Shown here one piece after another: positions 31,835 to 40,703 of a DNA stretch of 64,000 bases. The stretch is from Catellatospora paridis (lineage in GTDB: Bacteria; Actinomycetota; Actinomycetes; Mycobacteriales; Micromonosporaceae), in NCBI RefSeq assembly GCF_009720365.1, contig NZ_ML769320.1, forward strand, positions 44,952 through 108,951, given 5' to 3'. Every line of letters starts with the position of its first letter. Positions within the stretch are counted from its first letter, which is position 1. The position numbers and the translations under genes were made by a program. The notes beneath the pieces are model-generated. The model saw only the letters and a program-made list of their open reading frames with translations. It did no database searches and was not told the origin of the DNA.

Positions 31835-33073
31835 TCAGAAGCAGGCGGTGGCGGCGCCGTTGGTGCCGAGCCTGTCGGAACCGAAGGCGCTGCCGCGCTC
31901 GGCGTCCACGATCGTGGCGGGGAAGGTGACGTCGTTGCGCCCGTAGTACCAAGCTCCGGTGCAGCCCTCGGCGTCGACCTCGATCGCGGTGGACCAGGAC
32001 AGCGTGCCCGCCTGCAGGTCCTGGGAGTTTGAGTGGGCCAGGTGCAGCAGCCCGTCGGTGCCCAGGGTGTAGCTGGCCCACCACACGCGCCGCCGGGTGC
32101 CGCAGAACTCCACCGACCCGTCGACCGGCTCCGCGGTGAACGAGAGCACCCCGCCGGCACCGGGGCCCGCGGTGGTGACGTCGACCTTCACCTGGCACGG
32201 GGGTGACGCCGAGGGCGTGGGCGACCCGGTCGGCGAGCCTGCGGGCGGGTTGCCCGGACGCGGTGTCGTGGCGGAGCGGGACGGGGTCGGGGTCGGCCGC
32301 GCTCGGGAGGCGCTGGGCCCAGGGCTCGGCGTCGCGGTCGTGCCGCTCGGGGTCGGCAGAGGATCCTCGGTGGCGGACGGGCCGGGCCACGGGAGGTCGG
32401 CCGTGGCGCTCGCGGACACCTCCGGTGCGGCGGTGCCTCCGGCGGGTTCGGCGGGCCATCGCATCACCACCACGATCGCCGCCACCAGCACCGCCGCCGC
32501 TCCGGCGGCCACCAGGGATCGGGTACGGCGTGGTTTGCGCGACGGCGCGAGGGAGTGCGAACGGGCACGCGTCGGCTTGTCGGCTTTCGCGCGCGACCGC
32601 GGCACCGTGATCTCCCAGCCGGTGCACAGCTGCGCGAACAGCATGGCGGGGTCCTGCCCCGGCAGCGCGGCGGCCAGGTATTCCAGCGCGTCGTCCCACT
32701 GGGCGGCGGGGATGGCGGTCGCGCCGAGCGCGGCGTACTCGTGCGAGGGCACGTCGGCCAGTAGCAGCACCACCGTCCGGCGGGTGGCCGGGTCGAGTGC
32801 GGCGAGCGTGGCCACCATCGCGGGATCGGACCGGTCGTCACTGGGACGTGCCGTGCCGAGCCACCGCTCGTCGACGCGCTGCCAGGCCTCCTGACGGGCC
32901 CAGCGGATCGGGTCGTCCTGCTGTTCCAGCCTGGTCCAGCGGCTGCCCGCCAGCGCGAACACCTCTTGCGCGATCTCGGCCGCGGCGTGCCGGTCACCGG
33001 TGTACGCGTAGATCTCGGCGGCGATCCGGGGCTGCCAGATCTGCTGGAATTCCCGGTAGTCGGACGACGTCAC
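31835..33073 (-). CDS. Membrane-tethered sigma-70-like protein with secreted C-terminal domain
   Basis: 412 residues. Residues 5-75 resemble ECF sigma region 2 (FQQIWQPRIAAEIYAYTGDRHAAAEIAQEVFALAG), and residues ~92-135 a weak region 4 (LDPATRRTVVLLLADVPSHEYAALGA). A basic stretch and one membrane helix (residues ~186-205) follow, then a Ser/Thr/Pro linker and a ~110-residue beta-rich domain with three Cys. There is no zinc-finger anti-sigma motif. GAGGAG lies 6 nt before the GTG at 33073. The sigma part is divergent enough that DNA binding is doubtful; it may be a sensor that keeps a sigma-like module at the membrane. Confidence 0.65.
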   Translation of the reverse strand: MTSSDYREFQQIWQPRIAAEIYAYTGDRHAAAEIAQEVFALAGSRWTRLEQQDDPIRWARQEAWQRVDERWLGTARPSDDRSDPAMVATLAALDPATRRTVVLLLADVPSHEYAALGATAIPAAQWDDALEYLAAALPGQDPAMLFAQLCTGWEITVPRSRAKADKPTRARSHSLAPSRKPRRTRSLVAAGAAAVLVAAIVVVMRWPAEPAGGTAAPEVSASATADLPWPGPSATEDPLPTPSGTTATPSPGPSASRARPTPTPSRSATTPRPGNPPAGSPTGSPTPSASPPCQVKVDVTTAGPGAGGVLSFTAEPVDGSVEFCGTRRRVWWASYTLGTDGLLHLAHSNSQDLQAGTLSWSTAIEVDAEGCTGAWYYGRNDVTFPATIVDAERGSAFGSDRLGTNGAATACF

Positions 33074-33148
33074 GGACGGCTCCTCAATAGGCACGGCGCA
33101 CCGAGCCTAGATGCGATCGGCCGGATGTGGAGAATCCGATGTGGTGAT

Positions 33149-34297
33149 TTACTCCTCGGACAGCAACTCCGCCGCCTGGGGCCGGCGCGGCGCCAGCTCG
33201 ATCGGCTTGTGCTCGGGGATCTCGTCGCCGGTCACCCCCAGCTCGCTGAGGCGGCGGGCGGTGACCAGCACGCGCTGCTCCAGGGAGCCGATCGCGGCGT
33301 TGTACGCGGTCACCGAACCGGTCAGCGAGGAGCCGAGTTTGGACAGATGGCCGCTGACCGTGCCGAGCCGGGCGTACAGCTGCTTGGCCAGCTCGTGCAC
33401 CTGCATCGCATTGCGCGACAGCGCCTCCTGCCGCCACGTGTAGGCGACCGTGCGCAGCAGCGCCACCAGCGTCGACGGGGTCGCCAGCACCACGTTGCGG
33501 GCGAACGCGTGCTCCAGCAGCGCCGGGTCGCGCTGCAGGGCGGCGTCCAGGAACGGATCGGCGGGCACGAACAGCACGACGAACTCCGGCGTCGCGTCGA
33601 ACGCCTGCCAGTACGCCCGCCCGGCCAGCGTGTCCACGTGGGACTTCAGCGCGCGGGCGTGTGCGTCGAGGTACGTGTCGCGCTGCCGCTCGTCGCGGGA
33701 TTCCAGCGCGGTCAGGTAGGCGTCCAGCGGCACCTTCGCGTCGACCACGACGCTGCGGCCGCCGTGCAGGCGTACCACCAGGTCGGGGCGGACCACCGCG
33801 ATGTCGGCGCTGACGTCGCGGATCGCGGTGACCTGCTCGTCGAAGTCGCAGTGGCGCAGCATGCCGGCCGCCTCGACGATGCGGCGGAGCTGGTGCTCGC
33901 CCCAGCGTCCGCGCACGTGCGAGGTGCGCAGCGCCGCGACCAGCTGGCTGGTCTCGCCGCGCAGCGCGGCCGAGACCTCCGCCGAGGCGCGCACCTGCTC
34001 GCGCAGCTGGGCGTACGCGTCGACGCGGTCGTGCTCCATCTCGTTGACCCGCTGCTCGTAGCGCCGCAGCGTGTCGTGCAGCGGGGCGACGGCACGCGCC
34101 ACCGCCTCCTGGGACTGGGCCGTGGCCTCGAATGAGAGCGCACGCATCGCCTGCTCCAGCCGCGCCTCCCCGGCCTGCGTGGCGTCGAGGGTGGCCTGCA
34201 GCCGGGCGGTTTCGGTCGCGGTGCCCGCGCGGGCGACGAGCCAGCCCAGCCCGCCGCCCGCGAGCAGGCACACCACGACGATCGCGAGAGTCTCCAC
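33149..34297 (-). CDS. rmuC: DNA recombination protein RmuC family
   Basis: 382 residues. A short N-terminal membrane helix (LAIVVVCLLAGGGLGWLVA) and a coiled coil to about residue 110 precede the RmuC nuclease-like core: RGRWGEHQLRRIVEAAGM, RPDLVVRLHGGRSVVVDAKVPLDAY and FVVLFVPADPFLDAAL, followed by ATPSTLVALLRTVAYTW. RmuC limits inversions at short repeats in E. coli, which is notable given the many palindromes here, though a link is only speculation. The GTG start follows CACATT by 6 nt. Confidence 0.93.
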   Translation of the reverse strand: METLAIVVVCLLAGGGLGWLVARAGTATETARLQATLDATQAGEARLEQAMRALSFEATAQSQEAVARAVAPLHDTLRRYEQRVNEMEHDRVDAYAQLREQVRASAEVSAALRGETSQLVAALRTSHVRGRWGEHQLRRIVEAAGMLRHCDFDEQVTAIRDVSADIAVVRPDLVVRLHGGRSVVVDAKVPLDAYLTALESRDERQRDTYLDAHARALKSHVDTLAGRAYWQAFDATPEFVVLFVPADPFLDAALQRDPALLEHAFARNVVLATPSTLVALLRTVAYTWRQEALSRNAMQVHELAKQLYARLGTVSGHLSKLGSSLTGSVTAYNAAIGSLEQRVLVTARRLSELGVTGDEIPEHKPIELAPRRPQAAELLSEE

Positions 34298-34342
34298 GGG
34301 TCCAATGTGCCATCCGCGATCACCATCGAGGGGCGCGCCACG

Positions 34343-34426
34343 GCGCGTGAGGTCAACCCGTTACCCGCGCCGCGGCGCGAGGTCGAGCCGTCACCCGCGC
34401 CGCGGCGCGTGCGGTCAGGCCGTGAC
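34343..34426. repeat. Three tandem 30-32 bp repeats at the 3' end of the S10 gene
   Basis: Units begin GCGCG(T)GAGGTC and end CCCGCGCCGCG at 34343-34374 and 34375-34404; a third, partial unit at 34405-34426 contains the stop codon of the S10 peptidase gene. The two outer copies look like duplicates of the gene's end into the intergenic gap before rmuC. Confidence 0.65.
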
Positions 34427-35860
34427 GAACTCCGCCAGGTGCTGGGCCTGGGCCAGGCGGCTCGGCTCGTGCACGTACATCATGTGGCCGGCCTCGTAGT
34501 ACCGGAACTCGATGTTGCCGCGCAGCTCGGCGGGGATCTCCAGGTGCGCGAACGTGTGCTCGGCGGCGTAGTAGGGCGTCGCGCCGTCGTGGTAGCCGCA
34601 GGCGACCTGCACCCGCAGGTGCGGGTTGGCGCGCATCGCGGCGGCGAGCTTGTCGGCCACGTTGACGTGCTGCCCCTCGAACTCCTTGAACGACCACGGC
34701 ATCACGTCGCCGGTGAGGGCCTTGTACGGCAGGTCGTTGCGGTAACCCAGGTCGGTCCGCAGGTACTGGTTGATCGCCGCGGTGTACGGCCCCATGATCG
34801 CGTCCATCGACGGGTCGCTGGACCAGTGCTCCCGCCCGTAGTCGGCGTCCCAGCCGAGGAAGCGCCCGTCCAGGCGGCCCACCGTGCGGCGGCGCGAGCG
34901 CAGCAGCTCGGTGAAGAAGCGCACGTGCTCGGGCCGCAGGTCGATCCGGTCCACGTAGTCGGGGTCCAGGCCGGTGAGCCGGGCGAGCGCGCCGACCGCC
35001 GCGGTGCGCTCGGCCTCGGACAGCCGCGCGCCGCGGGCCAGCGCCCACGGGTAGGCCCGGTCGGCGAACTCCTCCGCCTCGGCCAGCACCTCGCCGAGCG
35101 GCCGGTCGCCGTGCAGCCCGTGGTAGTGCGCGATCGCCGCGTACGTCGGCAGGAACAGCGGGTATGCCAGGTCGAGGTGCGGGTGGAACTCCAGGGTGCC
35201 GATGTTGAGCACGCTGGAGATCAGCATCAGGCCGTTGAGCCACATGCCGTGCCGGTCCTGCAGGTGGTGGGCGAGCGCGGCGGCGCGCAGCGTGCCGTAC
35301 GACTCGCCGCACAGGTACTTCGGGGAGGTCCACCGCCCGTGCCGGGACGTCCACAGCCGGATCAGCTCGCCGACGCTCTCCACGTCGCCGGTGAAGCCGT
35401 GGTGGTCCTTGCTCTTGCCGCCCTTGACCGCCCGCGAGTAGCCGGTCGACACGGGGTCGATGAAGACGAGGTCGGCGTGGCGCAGCAGGGTCTCGGCGTT
35501 GTCGGCCAGCCCGTACGGCGGGGGCGTCAGCGCGCCGGCGTCGCCCATCACCACCCGGCGCGGCCCGAGCACGCCCAGGTGCAGCCACACGCTGGACGAC
35601 CCGGGGCCGCCGTTGAAGGCGAACACCACCGGCCGGGTGGCCGGGTCGGCGCCGTCCAGCGTGTACGCGACCACGAACATCTCGGCCTTGGCCTGGTGCC
35701 CGTCGAACGCGTCGTCGGTGTGCGACTCGGCGCGCACCACGATCCGGCCCGCGGTGGCGGTGTAGCGGAGCCCGGCGACCTCGTGATGGGTGACGCTGAG
35801 ATCGTCGGCGGGCTCGGCGGCCGGCGTGGGCGCGCCGTTGTTCTTCTGCTCGTCTGCCAT
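34415..35860 (-). CDS. S10-family serine carboxypeptidase-like protein
   Basis: 481 residues with the alpha/beta-hydrolase fold of the S10 family. FNGGPGSSSVWLHLG is the family hallmark for the oxyanion hole, the nucleophile Ser is in LCGESYGTLR, the Asp in CGYHDGATP and the His in EAGHMMYVH. There is no signal peptide, as usual for actinobacterial members, so it probably acts in the cytoplasm on peptides. A TAGGGT box ends 8 nt before the ATG, giving a leaderless start. Confidence 0.9.
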   Translation of the reverse strand: MADEQKNNGAPTPAAEPADDLSVTHHEVAGLRYTATAGRIVVRAESHTDDAFDGHQAKAEMFVVAYTLDGADPATRPVVFAFNGGPGSSSVWLHLGVLGPRRVVMGDAGALTPPPYGLADNAETLLRHADLVFIDPVSTGYSRAVKGGKSKDHHGFTGDVESVGELIRLWTSRHGRWTSPKYLCGESYGTLRAAALAHHLQDRHGMWLNGLMLISSVLNIGTLEFHPHLDLAYPLFLPTYAAIAHYHGLHGDRPLGEVLAEAEEFADRAYPWALARGARLSEAERTAAVGALARLTGLDPDYVDRIDLRPEHVRFFTELLRSRRRTVGRLDGRFLGWDADYGREHWSSDPSMDAIMGPYTAAINQYLRTDLGYRNDLPYKALTGDVMPWSFKEFEGQHVNVADKLAAAMRANPHLRVQVACGYHDGATPYYAAEHTFAHLEIPAELRGNIEFRYYEAGHMMYVHEPSRLAQAQHLAEFVTA

Positions 35861-35868
35861 GGCGACAG

Positions 35869-35874
35869 ACCCTA
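35869..35874 (-). promoter_or_regulatory. -10 box TAGGGT of the S10 peptidase gene
   Basis: TAGGGT on the minus strand with 8 nt to the ATG at 35860. Confidence 0.4.
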
Positions 35875-35891
35875 CTGCGGCCGTGACGGTG

Positions 35892-36446
35892 TCAGGTGGC
35901 CCGCCGCAGCCCGATCCCGCCGCCGAGCTCCAGCCGGTAGCCGAAGCCGTGCACCGTGGCCAGGCCGGCGCCGTGCGCGCCCAGCTTGGCGCGCAGCCGC
36001 CGGACGTGCACGTCGACGGTGCGTTCGCCGCTGAACTCGTGCCCCCAGACCGCCCGCATCAGCTGCAGCCGGGTGAACGCCGCGCCGGTGTGGCGGACCA
36101 GGAAGAACAGCAGCTCGAATTCGCGACGGGTGAACCGCACCGGTGCGCCGTCGACGGTGACGGTGCGGCTCGTGGTGTCGATCAGCACGGCGTCGTCCGG
36201 CTGCGGCGGCGGTGCCGGCAGCTCGGGCGGCGCGATCTCGCCGTCCCAGACGGTGTCGCGCAGCGGTTCCGCGTCGGCCAGCGCGTGCACCAGGCGGGTG
36301 GCCGCGCCGGCCGCGTCGGGGCCGGTCAGCTTGAGGGTCAGCGTGACCGTGAGCGGTTCGTCGCCGTCGGCCGGGATGGCGGCCGAGCGGCGGACGGTCG
36401 GGAGCGGCACGTCGGTGTACGCGGGCTCGGTGAGCAAGACTGTCAT
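35892..36446 (-). CDS. Orphan OmpR-type winged-helix regulator
   Basis: 184 residues. The C-terminal ~95 residues are a Trans_reg_C winged helix (FTRREFELLFFLVRHTGAAFTRLQLMRAVWG, then RTVDVHVRRLRAKLG and VHGFGYRLE). The N-terminal half is not a receiver domain: no phospho-Asp pocket is present, only a short beta-rich region (PLTVTLTLKLTGPDAAGAATRLVHAL). It is therefore not part of a two-component pair and no kinase is nearby. AGGAG lies 7 nt before the ATG. A TAGGCT box at 36558-36563 on the minus strand is a possible promoter. Confidence 0.85.
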   Translation of the reverse strand: MTVLLTEPAYTDVPLPTVRRSAAIPADGDEPLTVTLTLKLTGPDAAGAATRLVHALADAEPLRDTVWDGEIAPPELPAPPPQPDDAVLIDTTSRTVTVDGAPVRFTRREFELLFFLVRHTGAAFTRLQLMRAVWGHEFSGERTVDVHVRRLRAKLGAHGAGLATVHGFGYRLELGGGIGLRRAT

Positions 36447-36619
36447 GTCGGAACTCCTGGTCGTTGCGGGTCGGGTGGGCAGGTGCACGAATGCCCGGCG
36501 ACATCGGAACGTTCGCGGCACGGGACCCTCCACGAGCGACTCAGCAATTACCTGGACAGCCTAACTCCTCAACTCCTATCGGGCTAGTAGGAAATACATG
36601 AGCCCGCGTGAGCCCGGTC

Positions 36620-37069
36620 TCAGCGGTGCGCGGCCTCGTGGGTGAGCAGCCACCGCTTGACGTCCACGCCCCAGCGGTAGCCGCCCAGGCTGCCGTCGGT
36701 GCGCAGCACCCGGTGGCACGGCACGATCAGCGCGATCTGGTTGCGGGCGCAGCCCTGCGCCGCCGCGCGCACCGCCGCCGGGCGGCCGGTCAGCTCGGCC
36801 AGGCGGCCATAGGAGACCGGCCCGTCCAGCGTGCGCAGCACGTCCCAGCACTGCTCCAGGTAGGCCGTGCCGTGCTGGTGCACCGCGATGCCGTCCAGGG
36901 CGGTCAGGTCGCCGTCGAAGTAGGCGCGCACCGCAGCGACCGCCGCCGCGGGCACCTCGCCGGGCGCGGCCCACTCGGGCGGCAGGCTGCTGTCGAAGGC
37001 GGCCGCGGTGACGGAGGCGCCGTCGCCGGTCATCGTGAACGGGCCGGCCGGGGTCTCAATGGTGATCAT
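36620..37069 (-). CDS. ogt: Methylated-DNA--protein-cysteine methyltransferase
   Basis: 149 residues. It moves the methyl group from O6-methylguanine to its own Cys. The active site is IVPCHRV with C118 and the DNA-binding helix precedes it (VSYGRLAELTGRPAAVRAAAQGCARNQ with the arginine finger). The start overlaps the ada-alkA stop as ATGA, so the two alkylation-repair genes are translationally coupled. Confidence 0.95.
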   Translation of the reverse strand: MITIETPAGPFTMTGDGASVTAAAFDSSLPPEWAAPGEVPAAAVAAVRAYFDGDLTALDGIAVHQHGTAYLEQCWDVLRTLDGPVSYGRLAELTGRPAAVRAAAQGCARNQIALIVPCHRVLRTDGSLGGYRWGVDVKRWLLTHEAAHR

Positions 37070-38535
37070 GCTGCTCTCCAGAGTCGGATCTGCGCGTACG
37101 AGCGCCACGGCCGCCAGCGTTCGGCATGCCGGGCCAGGTCCGCGGGGTCGTCGGGCAGGCCGAGCGCCTTCGCGCCGCGGCGGGTGCCCAGGTCGGTGGT
37201 GAGAAGGACGTCGGGGTCGCCCAGCGCGCGCAGGGCGATGTAGTCGGCGGTCCACGGCCCGACGCCGGGCAGCGCAAGCAGCGCCTCCCGCGTCGCGGCC
37301 CGGTCGCTGCCCGCGTCCAGGCGCAGCCCGTCGCGCACCGCCTCGGCGACCGCGCGCAGGGTGCGCCGCCGCGACGCGGGCATCGAGAACGCCTCGTCGG
37401 GCAGCGCCAGCAGTTGCTCCGGGGTGGGGAAAAGCGTGGTGGGCAGGCCGGGCCGCGCGGCAGGCCCGCCGTCGGCGGGCGGGCAGAGCCGGGCGAGCAC
37501 GGTACGCGCGCCCGCCACGCTGATCTGCTGCCCCACCACGGCCCGCACTGCCATCTCGAACCCGTCCACGCTGCGCGGCAGCCGCACCCCCGGCTCGGCG
37601 GCGACCATTGCGGCCAGCGCGGGATCGGCGGCCAGCACCGCGTCCACGGCGGCCGGGTCGGCGTCGAGGTCCAGCAGGCGGCGGCACCGCGCCACCGCGG
37701 GCGTCAGGTCCCGCATGTCGGACAACCGCAGCTCGGCCTCGATGAAACCGGAGCCGACGCCTGCTTCGCCGCCGTGCGGCGGGCCTGCCGCGCCGGGGCT
37801 CGCCGGCCACAAGGTGACCGTCGCCATGCCGTGCGGCAGGCTCATCGACCGGGTGTAGCGCCCGTTGTCGTAGGCGTCGACCCCCGTGATCGTGCGCGCG
37901 CCGAGGAAGCCGAACAGCGCCTCCGCGTGCAGTGGCGCGCGGTAGCTCAGCCGCAGCGGCACCACCCCGTCGACCGGGGTGTCCGCGCGCCGCAGCGTCG
38001 AGGGCGCGCAGCCGTACACCTCGCGGAATGTGTCGTTGAACTGCCGGATGCTGCCGAACCCGGCCGCGAACGCGATCTCCGACAGCCCCAGCCCCGTCTT
38101 CGTGATCAGCGTCTTGGCCGTCTGCGCCCGCTGGGTCCGGGCCAGCGCCAGCGGCCCCGCCCCCAACTCCTCGCTGAGCAGCCGGTTCAGATGCCGCTCG
38201 GTGTACCCGAGCCGCGACGCCAACTCCGGCACCCCGCCCCGGTCCACCACCCCGTCCCCGATCAGCCGCACCGCCCGCGCCGTCACATCGGCCCGGCTGT
38301 CCCACTGCGGCGACCCCGGCGCCGCATCCGGCGCACACCGCCGGCAGGCCCGGAACCCGTTCCGCGCCGCAGCCGCCGCACTCGGGAAGTACTTCACGTT
38401 CTCCGACTTCGGCGTCCGCGCCGGACAGGACGGCCGACAATAGATCCCCGTCGACGTGACGCCGAACCAGAAGCGCCCGTCAAACCGCGAATCCCGACTG
38501 CTCACCGCCCGGTAATAACTCTCCACGCCTCCCAC
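37066..38535 (-). CDS. alkA: Ada-type activator fused to AlkA 3-methyladenine DNA glycosylase
   Basis: 489 residues in three parts: an N-terminal Ada zinc domain with C33, C37, C64 and C67 (GIYCRPSCPAR, FRACRRCAPD), whose first Cys accepts methyl from phosphotriesters; an AraC-type DNA-binding region (residues ~80-185, LASRLGYTERHLNRLLSEELG); and an AlkA glycosylase with HhH motif LPGVGPWTADYIALRALGDPD and the catalytic Asp in LLTTDLG. One protein thus senses methylation, activates the operon and removes alkylated bases, with Ogt translated next. The GTG at 38535 is uncertain; a GTG three codons later is an alternative. Confidence 0.93.
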   Translation of the reverse strand: MGGVESYYRAVSSRDSRFDGRFWFGVTSTGIYCRPSCPARTPKSENVKYFPSAAAAARNGFRACRRCAPDAAPGSPQWDSRADVTARAVRLIGDGVVDRGGVPELASRLGYTERHLNRLLSEELGAGPLALARTQRAQTAKTLITKTGLGLSEIAFAAGFGSIRQFNDTFREVYGCAPSTLRRADTPVDGVVPLRLSYRAPLHAEALFGFLGARTITGVDAYDNGRYTRSMSLPHGMATVTLWPASPGAAGPPHGGEAGVGSGFIEAELRLSDMRDLTPAVARCRRLLDLDADPAAVDAVLAADPALAAMVAAEPGVRLPRSVDGFEMAVRAVVGQQISVAGARTVLARLCPPADGGPAARPGLPTTLFPTPEQLLALPDEAFSMPASRRRTLRAVAEAVRDGLRLDAGSDRAATREALLALPGVGPWTADYIALRALGDPDVLLTTDLGTRRGAKALGLPDDPADLARHAERWRPWRSYAQIRLWRAA

Positions 38536-38586
38536 CCTGCCCGCCCCGCCCCCGACCTGCTAGCGGAAATCGGACCTCTCCCTGTG

Positions 38587-38673
38587 CGGCGACGATCTTG
38601 CGTGAACTGCGGGTACGACACGCCCATATCGCGCAAAAGGGCAACAGTTCCCGCAAGATCGTCGTGATCTCGG
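38587..38673. repeat. Palindromic repeat family A, copy 3
   Basis: GGCGACGATCTTGCGTGAAC pairs with GTTCCCGCAAGATCGTCGTG, with central GGGTACGACACGCCC and GGGCAACAG elements. It lies between divergent ada-alkA and ychF and follows a C-rich tract. Confidence 0.85.
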
Positions 38674-38727
38674 CGATCGGGGTCACGGGGGAGAGGGCGG
38701 GGAGCAAGGGCGGGACGGTGGGGTCAG

Positions 38728-38733
38728 TAAGCT
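38728..38733 (+). promoter_or_regulatory. -10 box TAAGCT of ychF
   Basis: TAAGCT with 8 nt to the GTG at 38742 and no ribosome site; leaderless. Confidence 0.45.
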
Positions 38734-38741
38734 TTGATGTC

Positions 38742-39827
38742 GTGAGCCTCAGCATCGGCATCGTCGGCCTGCCCAACGTCGGCAAGAGCACCCTGTTCAA
38801 CGCGCTGACCCGCAATAACGTGCTCGCGGCGAACTACCCGTTCGCCACGATCGAGCCCAACGTCGGCGTCGTCGGGCTGCCCGACCAGCGGCTGGACAAG
38901 CTCGCCGAGATCTTCTCCTCGCAGCGCATCCTGCCCGCGCCGGTGAGCTTCACCGACATCGCGGGCCTGGTCAAGGGCGCGTCGAAGGGTCAGGGCAAGG
39001 GCAACGCGTTCCTCGCCAACATCCGCGACTGCGATGCCATCTGCCAGGTCGTCCGCGCCTTCAGCGACCCCAACGTGGTGCACGTCGACGGCAAGGTCTC
39101 GCCGAAGGACGACATCGAGACCATCAACACCGAATTGATGCTCGCCGACCTGCAGACCATCGAGAAGGCGCTGCCCCGGCTGGAGAAAGAGGTCAGGGTC
39201 CGCAAGGACCGGGCCGGCATCGTGGCCGCCGCGAAGGCCGCCCACGCCGTGCTCGACAGCGGCACCACGCTGTTCGCGGGCGCGGCCAAGGCCGGCATCG
39301 ACCTCGCCGAGCTGCGCGAACTGCACCTGATGACCGCCAAGCCGTTCCTGTACGTCTTCAACGTCGACGAGGCCGAGCTGCACAACGCCGAGTTCCTCGA
39401 CGAGCTGCGGGCCCTGGTCGCCCCGGCCGAGGCCGTCTTCATGGACGCGAAGATCGAGTCCGAGCTGATCGACCTGTCGCCCGAGGACGCGGCCGAGATG
39501 CTGGAGTCCATCGGCCAGTCCGAGCCCGGCCTCAACCAGCTGATCCGGGTCGGCTTCGGCACGCTGGGCCTGCAGACCTACCTCACCGCGGGCCCGAAGG
39601 AGACGCGCGCCTGGACCATCCCGGTCGGCGCGACCGCCCCCGAGGCCGCCGGGGTCATCCACACCGACTTCCAGCGCGGCTTCATCAAGGCCGAGATCGT
39701 GGCGTACGACGACCTGGTCGCGAACGGCTCGATGGCGGCGGCGAAGGCGGCCGGCAAGGTCCGCATGGAGGGCAAGGAATACATCATGTCCGACGGCGAC
39801 GTCGTGGAGTTCCGCTTCAACGTCTGA
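38742..39827 (+). CDS. ychF: Redox-regulated ATPase/GTPase YchF (OLA1 family)
   Basis: 361 residues. The G1 loop is GLPNVGKST, followed by [14 protein letters not shown] (switch), [17 protein letters not shown] (G3) and the G4-like NVDE in [11 protein letters not shown], which favours ATP over GTP. The C-terminal TGS domain ([28 protein letters not shown]) ends in [11 protein letters not shown], all typical. It binds ribosomes and acts in stress control of translation. A strong terminator follows. Confidence 0.95.
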   Translation: MSLSIGIVGLPNVGKSTLFNALTRNNVLAANYPFATIEPNVGVVGLPDQRLDKLAEIFSSQRILPAPVSFTDIAGLVKGASKGQGKGNAFLANIRDCDAICQVVRAFSDPNVVHVDGKVSPKDDIETINTELMLADLQTIEKALPRLEKEVRVRKDRAGIVAAAKAAHAVLDSGTTLFAGAAKAGIDLAELRELHLMTAKPFLYVFNVDEAELHNAEFLDELRALVAPAEAVFMDAKIESELIDLSPEDAAEMLESIGQSEPGLNQLIRVGFGTLGLQTYLTAGPKETRAWTIPVGATAPEAAGVIHTDFQRGFIKAEIVAYDDLVANGSMAAAKAAGKVRMEGKEYIMSDGDVVEFRFNV

Positions 39828-39881
39828 AGTCCGGCGACACGGTCGGGTTCGACAGCGCGAAGTCGGGCTGATCCGTTCAGG

Positions 39882-39921
39882 ACGAGAAGGCCCCCCGGCG
39901 CGATGCCAGGGGCCTTCTCGT
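39882..39921 (+). terminator. Rho-independent terminator of ychF
   Basis: A 13-bp stem ACGAGAAGGCCCC with its complement GGGGCCTTCTCGT followed by TTCTC. It also lies 8 bp beyond the stop of the convergent small membrane protein gene, so it can serve both. Confidence 0.75.
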
Positions 39922-39928
39922 TCTCGGC

Positions 39929-40036
39929 TCAGACGGGGCGGCCTCGCACCAGCGCCCACAGCCCGCAGGTGCAGAGCACCATGGTCCACCAAAACGCCTT
40001 CGCCAGCGGCGATGCCTTGCGGATCACAGTCGACAT
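39929..40036 (-). CDS. Small single-pass membrane protein
   Basis: 35 residues: a basic N terminus (MSTVIRKASPLAK) and one hydrophobic helix (FWWTMVLCTCGLWALV) ending in RGRPV. GGGG lies 6 nt before the ATG. Tiny proteins of this shape are frequent in actinomycete genomes; the function is unknown. It lies before the ychF terminator on the opposite strand. The helix with its Trp pair and two Cys looks too regular for chance. Confidence 0.5.
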   Translation of the reverse strand: MSTVIRKASPLAKAFWWTMVLCTCGLWALVRGRPV

Positions 40037-40342
40037 CACGTACCCCGTTCCTGTTCTCGAAAGAGATACGGAGGTTAGCGACGCCCTCCCGCAAGTTCCC
40101 ATCGCCGGACCGGACAAGATCCATAACGGGTCGGACAAGCAGCCATCGCACACTCCTCGGTGATCCCGACCGAGATCACGATTGCGGTGGCCGGCGGTGC
40201 TGCCGGGCGGCGATCCGCTCATAGGGCGCCTGCGGCCTCGTGCCCGGGACGCCCGCAATCAGGACGGCGAGGACCGTCCGGGACGACGCGGGGCCCCACG
40301 AGGAGGTCAAACGGCGGAGAACATCGACGTGACGTGACTCCG
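40037..40342. other. Gap with no assured gene
   Basis: 306 bp. It holds the upstream region of the 35-residue membrane protein (TATCTC near 40060 on the minus strand). A 23-codon minus-strand ORF (MAACPTRYGSC...) with GAGGAG 6 nt upstream lies near 40085-40156 but has no other support. GGACAAG occurs twice (near 40114 and 40132). Nothing else was seen. Confidence 0.4.
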
Positions 40343-40531
40343 CTACGCGGCCCGACGCTGGTTCTCCCACGGCTTCGGAATGGCTTCGAGGCGCTCGATC
40401 TGCGACAGGTAACGACGGACCGCCACCTCGTCGCCGCGTTCGCGAGCGGCGTCGGCCCAGCCCTGAATCTCCGCCACCCACCGCTCATGCTCGGCACGGG
40501 TCGCCTCATCGATCGCTCGGATCACGTCCAC
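40343..40531 (-). CDS. Small helical protein, function unknown
   Basis: 62 residues from a GTG start with GGGAGG 5 nt upstream. The sequence VDVIRAIDEATRAEHERWVA then AIQ/EIQGWADAARERGDE is strongly charged and helical and ends PKPWENQRRAA. It starts 1 nt after the stop of the preceding 56-residue gene, so the two form a small operon. No family recognised; a short bacterial regulator or toxin-antitoxin part cannot be excluded. Confidence 0.6.
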   Translation of the reverse strand: MDVIRAIDEATRAEHERWVAEIQGWADAARERGDEVAVRRYLSQIERLEAIPKPWENQRRAA

Positions 40532-40532
40532 C

Positions 40533-40703
40533 TCAGCCTCCCAACCGCTCGTCGAGCTTACCCAACTCGTACCTGTTGGCTTCGATTCTGGCCCGGTGAA
40601 ACCCGAGCCCCTCCTCGTACTTGGCGACGATCTCCCGATCACGCTCGACCTCGCCGGTCAGTCTGATACGCAGAAACTCGTCGTCGGTACGGTCTTCCCT
40701 CAC
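40533..40703 (-). CDS. Small charged helical protein, function unknown
   Basis: 56 residues from a GTG start with GGAGG 7 nt upstream. The sequence begins VREDRTDDEFLRIRLTGEVE and continues as a charged coiled coil ending KLDERLGG. The stop is 1 nt from the start of the 62-residue gene downstream, and the GGAGG of that gene lies inside this one. Coding is supported by ribosome sites, the tight junction and third-position GC; there is no family match I can name. Confidence 0.55.
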   Translation of the reverse strand: MREDRTDDEFLRIRLTGEVERDREIVAKYEEGLGFHRARIEANRYELGKLDERLGG

